Below are positions 1-6,198 of a stretch of 12,592 bases of DNA, one piece after another. The stretch spans positions 1-12,592 of the forward strand of contig JAGAMJ010000144.1 of NCBI GenBank assembly GCA_017624795.1, written 5' to 3'. The number at the start of each line of letters is the position of its first letter. Within the stretch, counting starts at the first letter, position 1. The position numbers and the translations under genes are program-made. Below the pieces are notes generated by a model. That model did no database searches and was not told the origin of the DNA. It worked only from the letters and a program-made list of their open reading frames with translations. Origin of the DNA: Clostridia bacterium. Its GTDB lineage: Bacteria; Bacillota; Clostridia; Oscillospirales; CAG-272.

Positions 1-34
1 GCGGAGCCCCTGTTTTGGGGGCTCCGCTTTTTTT
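1..34 (+). terminator. Rho-independent terminator of a gene left of the window
   Basis: A perfect 10-bp stem (1-10 with 18-27, gcggagcccc/ggggctccgc) has a 7-base loop and is followed by seven T (28-34). The stem begins at the first base of the window, so it could be longer. The T run lies on the plus strand, so it ends a plus-strand gene that is not in view. Confidence 0.9.
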
Positions 35-176
35 GGAGCAGGCGACGGTCGATCCCGATTTGCGCGTTGATTGCATCGCACCTTTTTGTGAGAGTGCGGA
101 GCGCGCAAATGCGGGTTCGCACACCCCACCCGAAGGTCTGCAAGCTCGCTTGCAAGACGCAGGGTGTGGGTGTATT

Positions 177-252
177 CGCCAAAGGCGAAATACCCGTCGT
201 TGTTGGTTGCAAGCACCGTTACGATCGGAACGTCGAGGGCGTCGTCCCCTAC
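177..252 (+). repeat. Repeat module, copy 1
   Basis: The module starts with the small palindrome cgccaaaggcg (177-187) and ends with gagggcgtcgtcccctac (235-252). Copy 2 at 451-500 has exactly these two end blocks but a shorter middle. Similarity seems to continue weakly beyond the module: about 25 bases after 252 (ttttgt/cg/tttcc/ccgt pattern) resemble those after 500. Confidence 0.7.
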
Positions 253-298
253 AAATTTGTGCGCTTTTCCTCCGTTGATCGCGGATCACGGGTACCTT

Positions 299-375
299 GT
301 AGGGCGGTGCCTTGGTGCCGCCGGAAATAAGGTCATTTTTCTGTACAAAACGGCGGGAGTAAACCCCCGCCCTAC
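299..375. repeat. 77-bp element with 9-bp terminal inverted repeats
   Basis: gtagggcgg at 299-307 is exactly inverted as ccgccctac at 367-375. Inside are two further hairpins: 303-307/318-322 (ggcgg/ccgcc) and 352-357/366-371 (ggcggg/cccgcc). The arrangement is MITE-like in outline, but no target-site duplication was recognised. Confidence 0.5.
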
Positions 376-450
376 GGGTTTGCGTAAGAGTTTTTGGCAA
401 TTTGCTTTGCAAATCGGCGGTGTTTAGCCGTCGCAAAAACTCCCGTTACT

Positions 451-500
451 CGCCAAAGGCGAGTTTTTGCTGCGCTCCTTACGAGGGCGTCGTCCCCTAC
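451..500 (+). repeat. Repeat module, copy 2
   Basis: The module has cgccaaaggcg (451-461) at its left end and gagggcgtcgtcccctac (483-500) at its right end, as in copy 1. Here the small palindrome extends to a perfect 7-bp stem (448-454/458-464) and lies inside a 10-bp inverted repeat (433-442/461-470). Confidence 0.7.
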
Positions 501-528
501 GGTTTTGTTCGTCTTCCACCGTCAACTC

Positions 529-558
529 AAAAAAGGCACCCGTGCGGGTGCCTTTTTT
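529..558 (-). terminator. Bidirectional terminator, ends the topoisomerase gene
   Basis: A perfect 13-bp stem (529-541 with 546-558) surrounds the loop gtgc. The stem has six A at one end and six T at the other, so it works as a terminator from both sides. The minus-strand topoisomerase gene stops 22 bases away, so it is the obvious user. It also shields that gene from plus-strand transcription out of the repeat region. Confidence 0.92.
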
Positions 559-580
559 GCGATCAACAAATATTATGTTC

Positions 581-2695
581 TCACGTCGAAAAATCAAAAA
601 TCGCCTTACCGTCTTCGAGTTTTAGATACGCGTCGTACTGCTTTCCGCTTTTTTTGGAAACAAAGCCGCGGATCTTGGCGGTCCTGCCCGTTTCCAGCAA
701 GGACTTCATATTCGACACCGATATGGCGCGTCCGTTGATAAATAATCCGACCTTAAAGTTGCACCCGTCGCGGTAGCCGCGGCAGCCGTAGTTAAATCTG
801 CCGCGCATGACGGGCTTTCCGCAAAGCGGACAAGTGCCGACGTCGTCGCCAAAAAGCCCGATGTCGTTATCCTCCTCGGGCGGCAAAACGGGGCGCTCAA
901 AGACCTCTTTGATCTCATTTGCCGCAAGCGCAACGCTATCCTCCACCGTCATCTCGCCGCGAAAGACCTTTTTGAGTGCCTTGCCCATCTCGCTTGTACG
1001 GTGCTTATCCATACGGATCTGCAAGCGGTCAAGCGATTCGATCAGGTACTCGCCACCCGGCAAAATGGTATAAACGTCCTTGTTCAGGGCGATATATTGG
1101 CTTTTTCTCGCATTATCGATGATGCCCGTGCGCGTTGCCTCGGTGCCAAGCTCGAGCCCCTCCAATATCGCGCGGTATTCCTCGCTGTCGTCAGCGCCCA
1201 CCACGTCCTCGGCGGCCGCCTTTTCCTCGCGGAAGGGATTTTTGAGATAATTATTCAGCGTTTCAATGGTGTAATGCTTTGGGGGCGTGGTTTCCTTTTC
1301 CACGGGACAAAACGCCACGTTCACGGCATCGCCCTTGGCAAGCTTTGGCAGCACCTTGTCCTTTTGGGCGGCATCGTCATACTTCATCCAGCCCTTTTCC
1401 ACGATCACAAGCCCTTTGAGCACAAAGGTTTCATAATCGCCGATCTTGATGGTGATCTCGGTGCGCTCCGCCGTGCAGGGCTCGGCGCAAAAGATCGCCA
1501 CAAAGCGTCGAAAAACGGTAGCGTATACTAAATTTTCCTTCGCAGTGAGTTCTTCCTTCTTCGGGATCTTATAGGTAGGGGTGAGCGCCGAGTGCGATTC
1601 GATCTTGCTGTCGTCAAAGATCTTTTTGGAGTCCTTGAAGCAGACGGGGTAGCCCATTTTCGCGCACTGCGCGATGATGCGCTTCATCTTATCCTTTTCG
1701 GCACTGGCAAGATATTCAGAGTTGGTACGGGGGTAGGTCAGATACCCCTTTTCGTAAAGCCCCTGAATAATTTCCAAGCTCTCGCTCATCGACATTTTAT
1801 GCTTTTTGCCAAGCAGGTTTTGGAGCTTTGAAAGCGAAAAGAGCTTGCCCGGTGCCAAGGTATCCTTTTTCTTTTTGACCGCCGTCACAACCGCACCCGT
1901 TCTATTATAAACAGTGCAGCAATTGTTGGCTTTTTGCGCTTCGGCAAGCTCGTATTTGCGCTCGCTTTTCAGCTCCACGCGCTCGCCGTTCGTTTCGGCG
2001 TTGCTGATGATGGCATAGTATTTTGAGGGGGTGAAATTGCGGATCGCCATATCGCGCTCGTAAATGGCACTCACGATCGGCACGATCACGCGCCCCACAC
2101 GCAAAAGCGTGCCGAATTTCAGCGTCGCGTAGCGCGTGAGGTTCACGCCGTAAAGCCAGTCGATATAGGTGCGGGCAAAGCCCTCGTTTGCGAGGTTGCG
2201 ATATTCCCTTGCGTCCTTCATATCGGCAAGCGCCGCCGCCACGGTTTCGGGCGTCTGGTCGGGCAGCCACAAGCGCTTGTATTGCTTATCCCTTGGGGGA
2301 TCGGCGTGCATCACGCAAAGGCGGACGATGATCTCCCCCTCGCGGTCGGCGTCCCCCGCGTTGACGATGGTGTCCACGTCCTGGCGGTGGCAGAGCGTAC
2401 GGATCACGGAAAACTGCTTTTCGACACCCGTGTCGGGCCTTTTGTCGTCCCCGCGCCGCAGCTCAAACTGAAACTTTTCGGGGATGCAGGGCAGATTTTC
2501 CATACACCAATGCCCGTTTGCCTCGGGTGGGGCGGGGTTGTAGACCTCGATATCGGCAAGCGAAAACAGGTGTCCGAACGCCCACGTGACAAGATAGCCG
2601 CAGCCCTCAAGATAGCCGTCGCGCCGCGCCAGCTGCCCGATGCCTGCCGCGATGTTGCGCGCAAGACTCGGCTTCTCGGCAATGATCAGGACCAT
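581..2695 (-). CDS. topB: Type IA DNA topoisomerase (topoisomerase III-like)
   Basis: This 704-residue protein would cut one DNA strand through a 5'-phosphotyrosine link, pass the other strand and reseal, relaxing negative supercoils or separating linked daughter DNAs. Seen in the sequence: the N-terminal Toprim start IAEKPSLA with Glu7; the acidic metal site AGDADREGE at 113-121; the DNA-gate region with GRV at 201-203; and the active-site stretch TYPRTNS at 320-326, with Tyr321 the expected nucleophile. A four-Cys zinc-finger-like motif follows (Cys622, 625, 637, 645), then a short C-terminal DNA-binding-like domain. The length suits Bacillota TopB (E. coli has about 650 residues). Oddity: the usual GRVQTPTL motif reads GRVIVPIV. 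The start is ATG, with AAGGGGG upstream on the minus strand. The gene is monocistronic, with its own promoter and terminator. The family is sure; the III-type assignment is likely. Some such genes sit on integrative elements, but no transfer genes are seen. Confidence 0.93.
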   Translation of the reverse strand: MVLIIAEKPSLARNIAAGIGQLARRDGYLEGCGYLVTWAFGHLFSLADIEVYNPAPPEANGHWCMENLPCIPEKFQFELRRGDDKRPDTGVEKQFSVIRTLCHRQDVDTIVNAGDADREGEIIVRLCVMHADPPRDKQYKRLWLPDQTPETVAAALADMKDAREYRNLANEGFARTYIDWLYGVNLTRYATLKFGTLLRVGRVIVPIVSAIYERDMAIRNFTPSKYYAIISNAETNGERVELKSERKYELAEAQKANNCCTVYNRTGAVVTAVKKKKDTLAPGKLFSLSKLQNLLGKKHKMSMSESLEIIQGLYEKGYLTYPRTNSEYLASAEKDKMKRIIAQCAKMGYPVCFKDSKKIFDDSKIESHSALTPTYKIPKKEELTAKENLVYATVFRRFVAIFCAEPCTAERTEITIKIGDYETFVLKGLVIVEKGWMKYDDAAQKDKVLPKLAKGDAVNVAFCPVEKETTPPKHYTIETLNNYLKNPFREEKAAAEDVVGADDSEEYRAILEGLELGTEATRTGIIDNARKSQYIALNKDVYTILPGGEYLIESLDRLQIRMDKHRTSEMGKALKKVFRGEMTVEDSVALAANEIKEVFERPVLPPEEDNDIGLFGDDVGTCPLCGKPVMRGRFNYGCRGYRDGCNFKVGLFINGRAISVSNMKSLLETGRTAKIRGFVSKKSGKQYDAYLKLEDGKAIFDFST

Positions 2696-2733
2696 TCGCT
2701 ATTCCCCCTTTCCCGCATTTGTCAGTTTCTCTT

Positions 2734-2762
2734 ATTGTACCACATAATACCTGTAAAGTCAA
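2734..2762 (-). promoter_or_regulatory. Sigma-A promoter of the topoisomerase gene
   Basis: Read on the minus strand, TTGACT (2757-2762), a 17-base spacer and TACAAT (2734-2739) lie about 40 bases upstream of the topB start. TGG directly precedes TACAAT, making an extended -10. It faces away from the tRNA-Ala promoter. Confidence 0.8.
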
Positions 2763-2809
2763 TGCACCGAGCGCCGCGGCAAAATTTCCTGTTTTATAAA
2801 AAAAGGGGC

Positions 2810-2838
2810 TTGACAAGCTCCCGAATATCTGCTATACT
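2810..2838 (+). promoter_or_regulatory. Consensus promoter of tRNA-Ala
   Basis: A perfect TTGACA (2810-2815), a 17-base spacer and TATACT (2833-2838) stand 15 bases before the tRNA. A strong match is expected for a stable-RNA gene. Confidence 0.93.
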
Positions 2839-2853
2839 AACGCTGTTCAACAT

Positions 2854-2929
2854 GGGGCATTAGCGCAGTTGGGAGCGCACAACACTGGCAGTGTTGGGGT
2901 CAGGGGTTCGAATCCCCTATGCTCCACCA
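2854..2929 (+). tRNA. tRNA-Ala (GGC anticodon)
   Basis: The gene gives a complete 76-nt cloverleaf. The acceptor stem is 2854-2860 with 2919-2925, the D stem gcgc/gcgc, and the anticodon stem caaca/tgttg with a seven-base loop holding GGC at 2887-2889, which reads GCC. The T arm is agggg-ttcgaat-cccct. The discriminator base is A and CCA is encoded. The G3-U70 wobble in the acceptor stem, the classic alanine identity element, is present and confirms the assignment. Confidence 0.97.
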
Positions 2930-2963
2930 GCGGCAAATTGATCCCATTATAGGGAAGCTTTGA

Positions 2964-3007
2964 AAAAGGTCTGAACCGTTTTACGGTTTAGACCTTTTCG
3001 GTTTTTT
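2964..3007 (+). terminator. Terminator of tRNA-Ala
   Basis: A 15-bp stem (2964-2978 with 2984-2998) has one G-U pair and a five-base loop, and is followed by TTTTcggTTTTTT. It separates the tRNA from the malic enzyme gene. Confidence 0.9.
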
Positions 3008-3054
3008 AGGAGTTTGTGAAAAATAAATCAATATAGAGAAAAGAGGCGCATTTT

Positions 3055-4233
3055 GTGAATTACAGAGAGGAATCGCTGAAAAAGCACGCAGAGTGGAAGG
3101 GCAAGATCGAGGTCGTTTCCCGCGTCCCCGTCGGCAGCCGTGAGGAGCTGTCGCTGGCGTACACCCCCGGTGTTGCCGAGCCCTGCATGGCGATCCATGA
3201 GGATATTGAAAAAAGCTTTGAGCTCACGCGCCGCTGGAACACTGTGCCCGTGATCACCGACGGCACCGCGATCTTAGGCCTTGGCGACATCGGCCCCGAG
3301 GCGGGCATGCCCGTGATGGAGGGAAAGTGCGCGCTGTTCAAGGCGTTTGGCAACGTGGACGCTTACCCCCTTTGCATCAAGTCCAAGGACACCGAGGAGA
3401 TCATCAAGACCATCAAGCTGCTTTCGGGCTCGTTTGGCGGCATCAATTTGGAGGACATTTCAGCCCCCCGCTGCTTTGAGATCGAAACGCGCCTGCGTGA
3501 GGAGCTTGACATTCCCGTATTCCACGACGACCAGCACGGCACCGCTATCGTGATGGCGGCGGCGTTGCTTAACACCTTGAAGCTGATCGGCAAGAGCTTG
3601 GACGAGGTGAAGCTCGTGATCAACGGCGCAGGCGCCGCGGGCATTTCGATCGCCAAGTTCCTTTTGAAGCTCGGCGTGAAAAATCTGATCTCCTGTGACA
3701 AGCTCGGCATTCTTGTCGAGGGCGACACGCGCTTTAACAGCGCGCAGCAAGAGCTTGCCAAAATGAGCAACCGCGAAAAGCTCAGCGGCACGCTTGCCGA
3801 CGCGATGAAGGGCGCTGACGTGTTCATCGGCGTTTCCGCACCCAACTGCGTTACCAAGGATATGGTGCGCTCGATGGCAGACAAGTGCGTGCTGTTCCCC
3901 TGCGCCAACCCCGTGGCTGAAATCTCCCGTGAGGACGCACTGGAAGCAGGTGCTTACATCGTCGGCACGGGCTCGTCGCAGTATCCCAACCAGATCAACA
4001 ACGTGCTGGTATTCCCCGGCATCTTCCGCGGCGCTTTGGACGTGCGCGCCTCCACCATCAATCAGGAGATGATGAACGCAGCCGCCTACGCGATCGCCGA
4101 TTGCGTGCCCGCGGATAAGCTGTCGACCGAATATATTTTGCCCTACGCCTTTGACCAAAGCGCACACGACGCGGTGGCAAAGGCGGTTGCGGATGCCGCG
4201 ATCAGAACGGGCGTGGCGAAGATCACAAAATAA
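3055..4233 (+). CDS. Malic enzyme, NAD(P)-dependent (malate to pyruvate + CO2)
   Basis: This 392-residue short bacterial malic enzyme oxidatively decarboxylates malate to pyruvate in the cytoplasm, yielding NADH or NADPH. Seen: the N-terminal signature LSLAYTPGVAEPC with Tyr36; MEGKCALFKAFGNVDAYP with Lys91, the likely catalytic lysine; metal and substrate acids in NLEDI (Glu133, Asp134) and FHDDQHGTA (Asp158, Asp159); the Rossmann loop GAGAAG at 191-196; and CANPVAEI at 283-290. The late motif PNQINNVLVFPGIFRGALD is intact, although the usual GRSD just before it reads GSSQ (306-309). Length is normal for the family. The start is GTG, with aagagg at 3041-3046 and an 8-base gap; no in-frame ATG fits better. 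The gene is monocistronic, between two terminators. No clear promoter was found in the 47 bases upstream. Cofactor preference cannot be read safely from sequence. Confidence 0.95.
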   Translation: MNYREESLKKHAEWKGKIEVVSRVPVGSREELSLAYTPGVAEPCMAIHEDIEKSFELTRRWNTVPVITDGTAILGLGDIGPEAGMPVMEGKCALFKAFGNVDAYPLCIKSKDTEEIIKTIKLLSGSFGGINLEDISAPRCFEIETRLREELDIPVFHDDQHGTAIVMAAALLNTLKLIGKSLDEVKLVINGAGAAGISIAKFLLKLGVKNLISCDKLGILVEGDTRFNSAQQELAKMSNREKLSGTLADAMKGADVFIGVSAPNCVTKDMVRSMADKCVLFPCANPVAEISREDALEAGAYIVGTGSSQYPNQINNVLVFPGIFRGALDVRASTINQEMMNAAAYAIADCVPADKLSTEYILPYAFDQSAHDAVAKAVADAAIRTGVAKITK

Positions 4234-4268
4234 GATTTTGACACAAAAACCCCAAAACGGGTGTCAAA

Positions 4269-4315
4269 AAAGCACCTCTGTGGCAGTCTTGCCGCAAAGG
4301 TGCTTTCTTTGTTTT
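4269..4315 (+). terminator. Terminator of the malic enzyme gene
   Basis: The outer stem aaagcacct/aggtgcttt (4269-4277 with 4298-4306) and the inner stem 4280-4285/4290-4295 form a long hairpin. It is followed by a T-rich but interrupted tract (tttctttgtttt). Confidence 0.85.
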
Positions 4316-4327
4316 GCTCAAACGATA

Positions 4328-4356
4328 TTTACAAAACGCACGCGATATGATATAAT
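4328..4356 (+). promoter_or_regulatory. Extended -10 promoter of the manA remnant
   Basis: TTTACA (4328-4333), a 17-base spacer and a perfect TATAAT (4351-4356) preceded by TGA make a near-consensus promoter. The broken gene behind it is therefore probably still transcribed. Confidence 0.88.
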
Positions 4357-4389
4357 GAAAATCCACCCTTTGACCGAAAGGAGAGCATT

Positions 4390-4899
4390 ATGAAAAGGCC
4401 TTATCCGCTTTTGCTAAAACCTGTTTTCAAATCATATCTATGGGGCGGCGATCGCCTGAAAAAGGAGTTCGGCTTTGATTCGGGCGAGCCCACCACGGCA
4501 GAGGCGTGGATGCTTTCCTGCCACAAGGATGGCTCCAACACCGTTGCAAACGGCGCGCTCGCAGGAACGGCATTGCCCGACGTGCTGCAGCAATGGGGGT
4601 ATGAGGAGCTGCCCATTCTGATCAAATTGATCGACGCAAAGCAAAAGCTGTCGGTGCAGGTGCATCCCGATCAAGCCTATGCCCGCTTGCACGAGGGCGA
4701 GAACGGCAAGACCGAAATGTGGTACGTGGTGGACTGCGCCGAGGGCGCGGAGCTTAGCTACGGCTTTCAAAAAAAGATCAGCCGCGAGGAATTTGAAGCG
4801 CGGATCAGAGATAACACCCTGGACGAGGTCGTAAATCACGTTCCCGTGCAAAGGGGCGACTCATTTATACGATCGCATAATAAACGAGCAAAGGCATAA
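4390..4899 (+). pseudogene. manA: Mannose-6-phosphate isomerase, class I, 3'-truncated
   Basis: The intact enzyme is a cupin metalloenzyme of about 310-320 residues that interconverts mannose-6-phosphate and fructose-6-phosphate. Here residues 1-159 match its N-terminal half: LKPVFKSYLWGG, the zinc-ligand motif VQVHPDQAY (Gln90, His92), KTEMWYV (Glu109), and VPVQRGDSF at 151-159. The family normally continues with a segment like FIPAGTLHAIG that supplies another metal-binding His and leads to the catalytic Arg. In this gene the match stops at Phe159, near position 4866. Ten unrelated residues with locally unusual codons (ata, cga) follow, and the stop lies inside a terminator stem. Neither alternative reading frame restores the family sequence, so this is a deletion or rearrangement rather than a simple frameshift. 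Ribosome site AAAGGAG (4377-4383) and promoter are intact, which points to a recent event or an assembly join. Isomerase activity is very unlikely. Confidence 0.85.
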
Positions 4900-4946
4900 C
4901 GTGACGCTCCAAGCGGGGTTCACGCTATGCCTTTTGCTCTTTTTTT
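4886..4946 (+). terminator. Strong terminator abutting the truncated manA
   Basis: A stem of about 19 bp (4886-4904 with 4920-4939, one bulged A and one mismatch) is followed by seven T (4940-4946). The manA remnant's stop codon (4897-4899) lies inside the left arm. It may originally have ended a gene whose body was lost. On the minus strand its tail is poor in T. Confidence 0.88.
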
Positions 4947-5019
4947 CTTTTTTCACTTAAAACACTGTATAACAGAGGCTCTTTTACGCAAACGCGCCAA
5001 GGCCTTTCACGGCACACCC

Positions 5020-5217
5020 TTATATTTGCTTATGTACGCTTTTATACTCGTCGTAAAAGCGGTAATAGGGACAGGCGGCGGTCCGCCCGCCAAGAAAGCG
5101 GACCATATCGTCCTCATCCAGCTTTGCCATGCAGCAGTATTCGTCGGTATATTCGTCGTAATCGTAAAATTCGCAGGTATCGCAATTCGATTCGACAGTT
5201 TTCTTTCCGTTTTTCAT
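5020..5217 (-). CDS. Small Cys-rich protein, DUF6472-like
   Basis: This short acidic protein (65 residues from the chosen start) has no known function. It has a CDTCEFYDYDEYTDEYCC block, a central acidic MAKLDEDDMVRFL segment, and the ending CPYYRFYDEYKSVHKQ. The five cysteines (CxxC, CC and CP) suggest a metal or Fe-S site, but that is inference. The pattern matches my recollection of the DUF6472 family found in many Clostridia. Two ATG codons stand in tandem. AGGAGG ends 3 bases before the first (5218-5220) and 6 before the second, so I chose the second, at 5217. No signal peptide or membrane segment is seen. It has its own promoter and lies downstream of the CPBP gene on the same strand; no strong minus-strand terminator was recognised after it. 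Confidence 0.82.
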   Translation of the reverse strand: MKNGKKTVESNCDTCEFYDYDEYTDEYCCMAKLDEDDMVRFLGGRTAACPYYRFYDEYKSVHKQI

Positions 5218-5250
5218 CATATTCCTCCTAAGCGGACTGTCTTCCCTCTC

Positions 5251-5279
5251 ATTATATCAAAAAATCAGGCGCGTGGCAA
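5251..5279 (-). promoter_or_regulatory. Extended -10 promoter of the DUF6472-like gene
   Basis: On the minus strand: TTGCCA (5274-5279), a 17-base spacer and a perfect TATAAT (5251-5256) with TGA just before it. The 5' leader is about 30 bases and contains AGGAGG at 5223-5228. Confidence 0.88.
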
Positions 5280-5295
5280 GAGAGGGCAGCACTTT

Positions 5296-5925
5296 TCAAG
5301 CAAATCCAAAGCAAGCAGGCAAGAATCCCAAAGCAAAATGCGCCAGCGCGCACCCCCACACGCAGCGAACGCGGTGGAACATCCAGCCCGTCAGCAGCGT
5401 CAGCCCCATGGCAAGCAGCATCATACGGCTCCCGTAGACCACGTGGAAGATCCCGAACACCACGGCAGACATCAGCACGATCAAAACGGGGTGCTCTCTG
5501 CCAAAGCAAAGCTCGAAGCTGTAATACATCACGCTTTTGGCAAGAATTTCTTGCAGGGGCGCCACCAAAAAGTAGGTCGCGCGTGAGATATCCCCCCGAA
5601 CGTGCCAAGAAAATGAGAGGTCAAGACGCAGCACCCTGCCAAGCGTCACAAGCGCGCAAAACAAAAGCAGCGCGACCGCACCCCCAAGCGCGAGCGAACG
5701 AAACAGCGTTTTGCGCGAAGTCACGATCCCCATTTCCTCAAAGCGCATCGGGGTATGGAGTGCCAGGGCGATAAACAGCCCGATGCCAAGCAGCTCAATG
5801 AGGCGCCCGTAATAATAGACGGGCAGCTCTGCGCGCGTGCAGACCGTCTGCCACAGCAACAGATATACCCCAATCGTTACAACTAAAAACGAAAGCGTTT
5901 TGACCGCCGCTGTTTTTTCTTCCAT
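5296..5925 (-). CDS. CPBP-family membrane protein with degraded protease motifs
   Basis: This 209-residue, very hydrophobic protein has about six membrane helices (roughly 9-27, 40-58, 76-97, 115-137, 146-164 and 167-206 in part). It fits the CPBP family of intramembrane metalloproteases (CAAX protease/bacteriocin-processing type, Rce1-like). The family's three motifs are recognisable but altered. EExxxR reads QEILAK (Gln125, Glu126, Lys130). FxxxH is intact (FGIFH, 157-161). The third motif, usually HxxxN or HxxxD, reads HFALG (His196, Gly200). One glutamate and both histidines remain, so activity may be weakened, changed or lost. Family members serve in bacteriocin maturation, self-immunity or protein processing, but nothing nearby names a substrate. 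ATG start, with only a modest ribosome site (aagggcagg). No clear promoter was found. Fold assignment is fairly sure, catalytic status uncertain. Confidence 0.8.
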   Translation of the reverse strand: MEEKTAAVKTLSFLVVTIGVYLLLWQTVCTRAELPVYYYGRLIELLGIGLFIALALHTPMRFEEMGIVTSRKTLFRSLALGGAVALLLFCALVTLGRVLRLDLSFSWHVRGDISRATYFLVAPLQEILAKSVMYYSFELCFGREHPVLIVLMSAVVFGIFHVVYGSRMMLLAMGLTLLTGWMFHRVRCVWGCALAHFALGFLPACFGFA

Positions 5926-6008
5926 AATCCTGCCCTTTTCCCTTACGTGCTCTTATTCAGTATCTCCCGCAAAAGAAAAATTATCCAAAAGACACGCAAG
6001 ATATCTAT

Positions 6009-6037
6009 AAAAAAACACCAAGGTTCAGACCTTGGTG
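6009..6037 (-). terminator. Second tandem terminator after tRNA-Arg
   Basis: A perfect 9-bp stem caccaaggt/accttggtg (6016-6024 with 6029-6037) has a 4-base loop. Read on the minus strand it is followed by seven T (6009-6015 on the plus strand are A). It backs up the palindrome at 6057-6093 and insulates the CPBP gene from tRNA transcription. Confidence 0.85.
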
Positions 6038-6056
6038 GGGTGCCTGCGGCTTGGAT

Positions 6057-6093
6057 AAAAAAAGGAACTTTTGCTAGCAAAAGTTCCTTTTTT
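6057..6093 (-). terminator. Bidirectional terminator directly after tRNA-Arg
   Basis: Positions 6058-6093 form a perfect 36-base palindrome centred on 6075/6076, with six A at one end and six T at the other. A seventh A lies at 6057. The hairpin begins one base beyond the tRNA's encoded CCA. Confidence 0.93.
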
Positions 6094-6094
6094 A

Positions 6095-6171
6095 TGGCGC
6101 GGCTTGGGGGACTCGAACCCTCGACCTACTGGTTCGTAGCCAGGCACTCTATCCAACTGAGCTAAAGCCGC
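6095..6171 (-). tRNA. tRNA-Arg (ACG anticodon)
   Basis: On the minus strand this is a 77-nt cloverleaf: a perfect 7-bp acceptor stem (gcggctt/aagccgc), D stem gctc/gagt, anticodon loop ctacgaa with ACG at plus positions 6135-6137 (A34 is expected to become inosine and read CGU, CGC and CGA), variable loop aggtc, T loop ttcgagt, discriminator G and encoded CCA. Two stem pairs are imperfect: C27-U43 at the base of the anticodon stem and A50-C64 in the T stem. These look tolerable and do not suggest a pseudogene. Confidence 0.96.
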
Positions 6172-6198
6172 ACGTCGCCTTTCGGCGTACCCACATAT

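Larger units (their letters stand above)
35..528. repeat. Gene-free mosaic of palindromic intergenic repeats
   Basis: No convincing gene lies in this stretch of about 490 bases; the short open frames have no ribosome site and overlap each other. It is instead built from inverted repeats: 139-145/148-154 (tgcaagc/gcttgca), 177-180/184-187 around AAA, 299-307/367-375 (gtagggcgg/ccgccctac), 352-357/366-371 (ggcggg/cccgcc), 400-405/409-414 (atttgc/gcaaat), 433-442/461-470 (gcaaaaactc/gagtttttgc) and 448-454/458-464. The 18-mer gagggcgtcgtcccctac occurs twice. Similar 'CCCTAC/GTAGGG' palindromic intergenic repeats are, to my knowledge, common in Oscillospirales genomes; that link is from memory, not from a search. 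Whether they are mobile (MITE-like), transcribed or regulatory cannot be decided here. Confidence 0.75.

Noticed and set aside
119..500. Possible CRISPR array in the repeat-rich region
   Set aside because: Only two copies of the longest repeat exist, 230 bases apart, with no regular spacers and no cas gene nearby.
1001..1531. 176-codon plus-strand frame inside the topoisomerase gene
   Set aside because: It is antisense to conserved topoisomerase sequence and shows no motif of its own.
3008..3054. Promoter for the malic enzyme gene
   Set aside because: TTGTGA and TATAGA are present but only 12 bases apart, and no other pair has acceptable spacing, so none was called.
3460..4167. 235-codon minus-strand frame opposite the malic enzyme gene
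   Set aside because: It is antisense to an intact enzyme gene with all motifs present; no recognisable domain or promoter.
5926..6008. Promoter for the CPBP gene
   Set aside because: GATAAT- and GATACT-like boxes exist on the minus strand, but neither has a -35 match at 16-18 bases.
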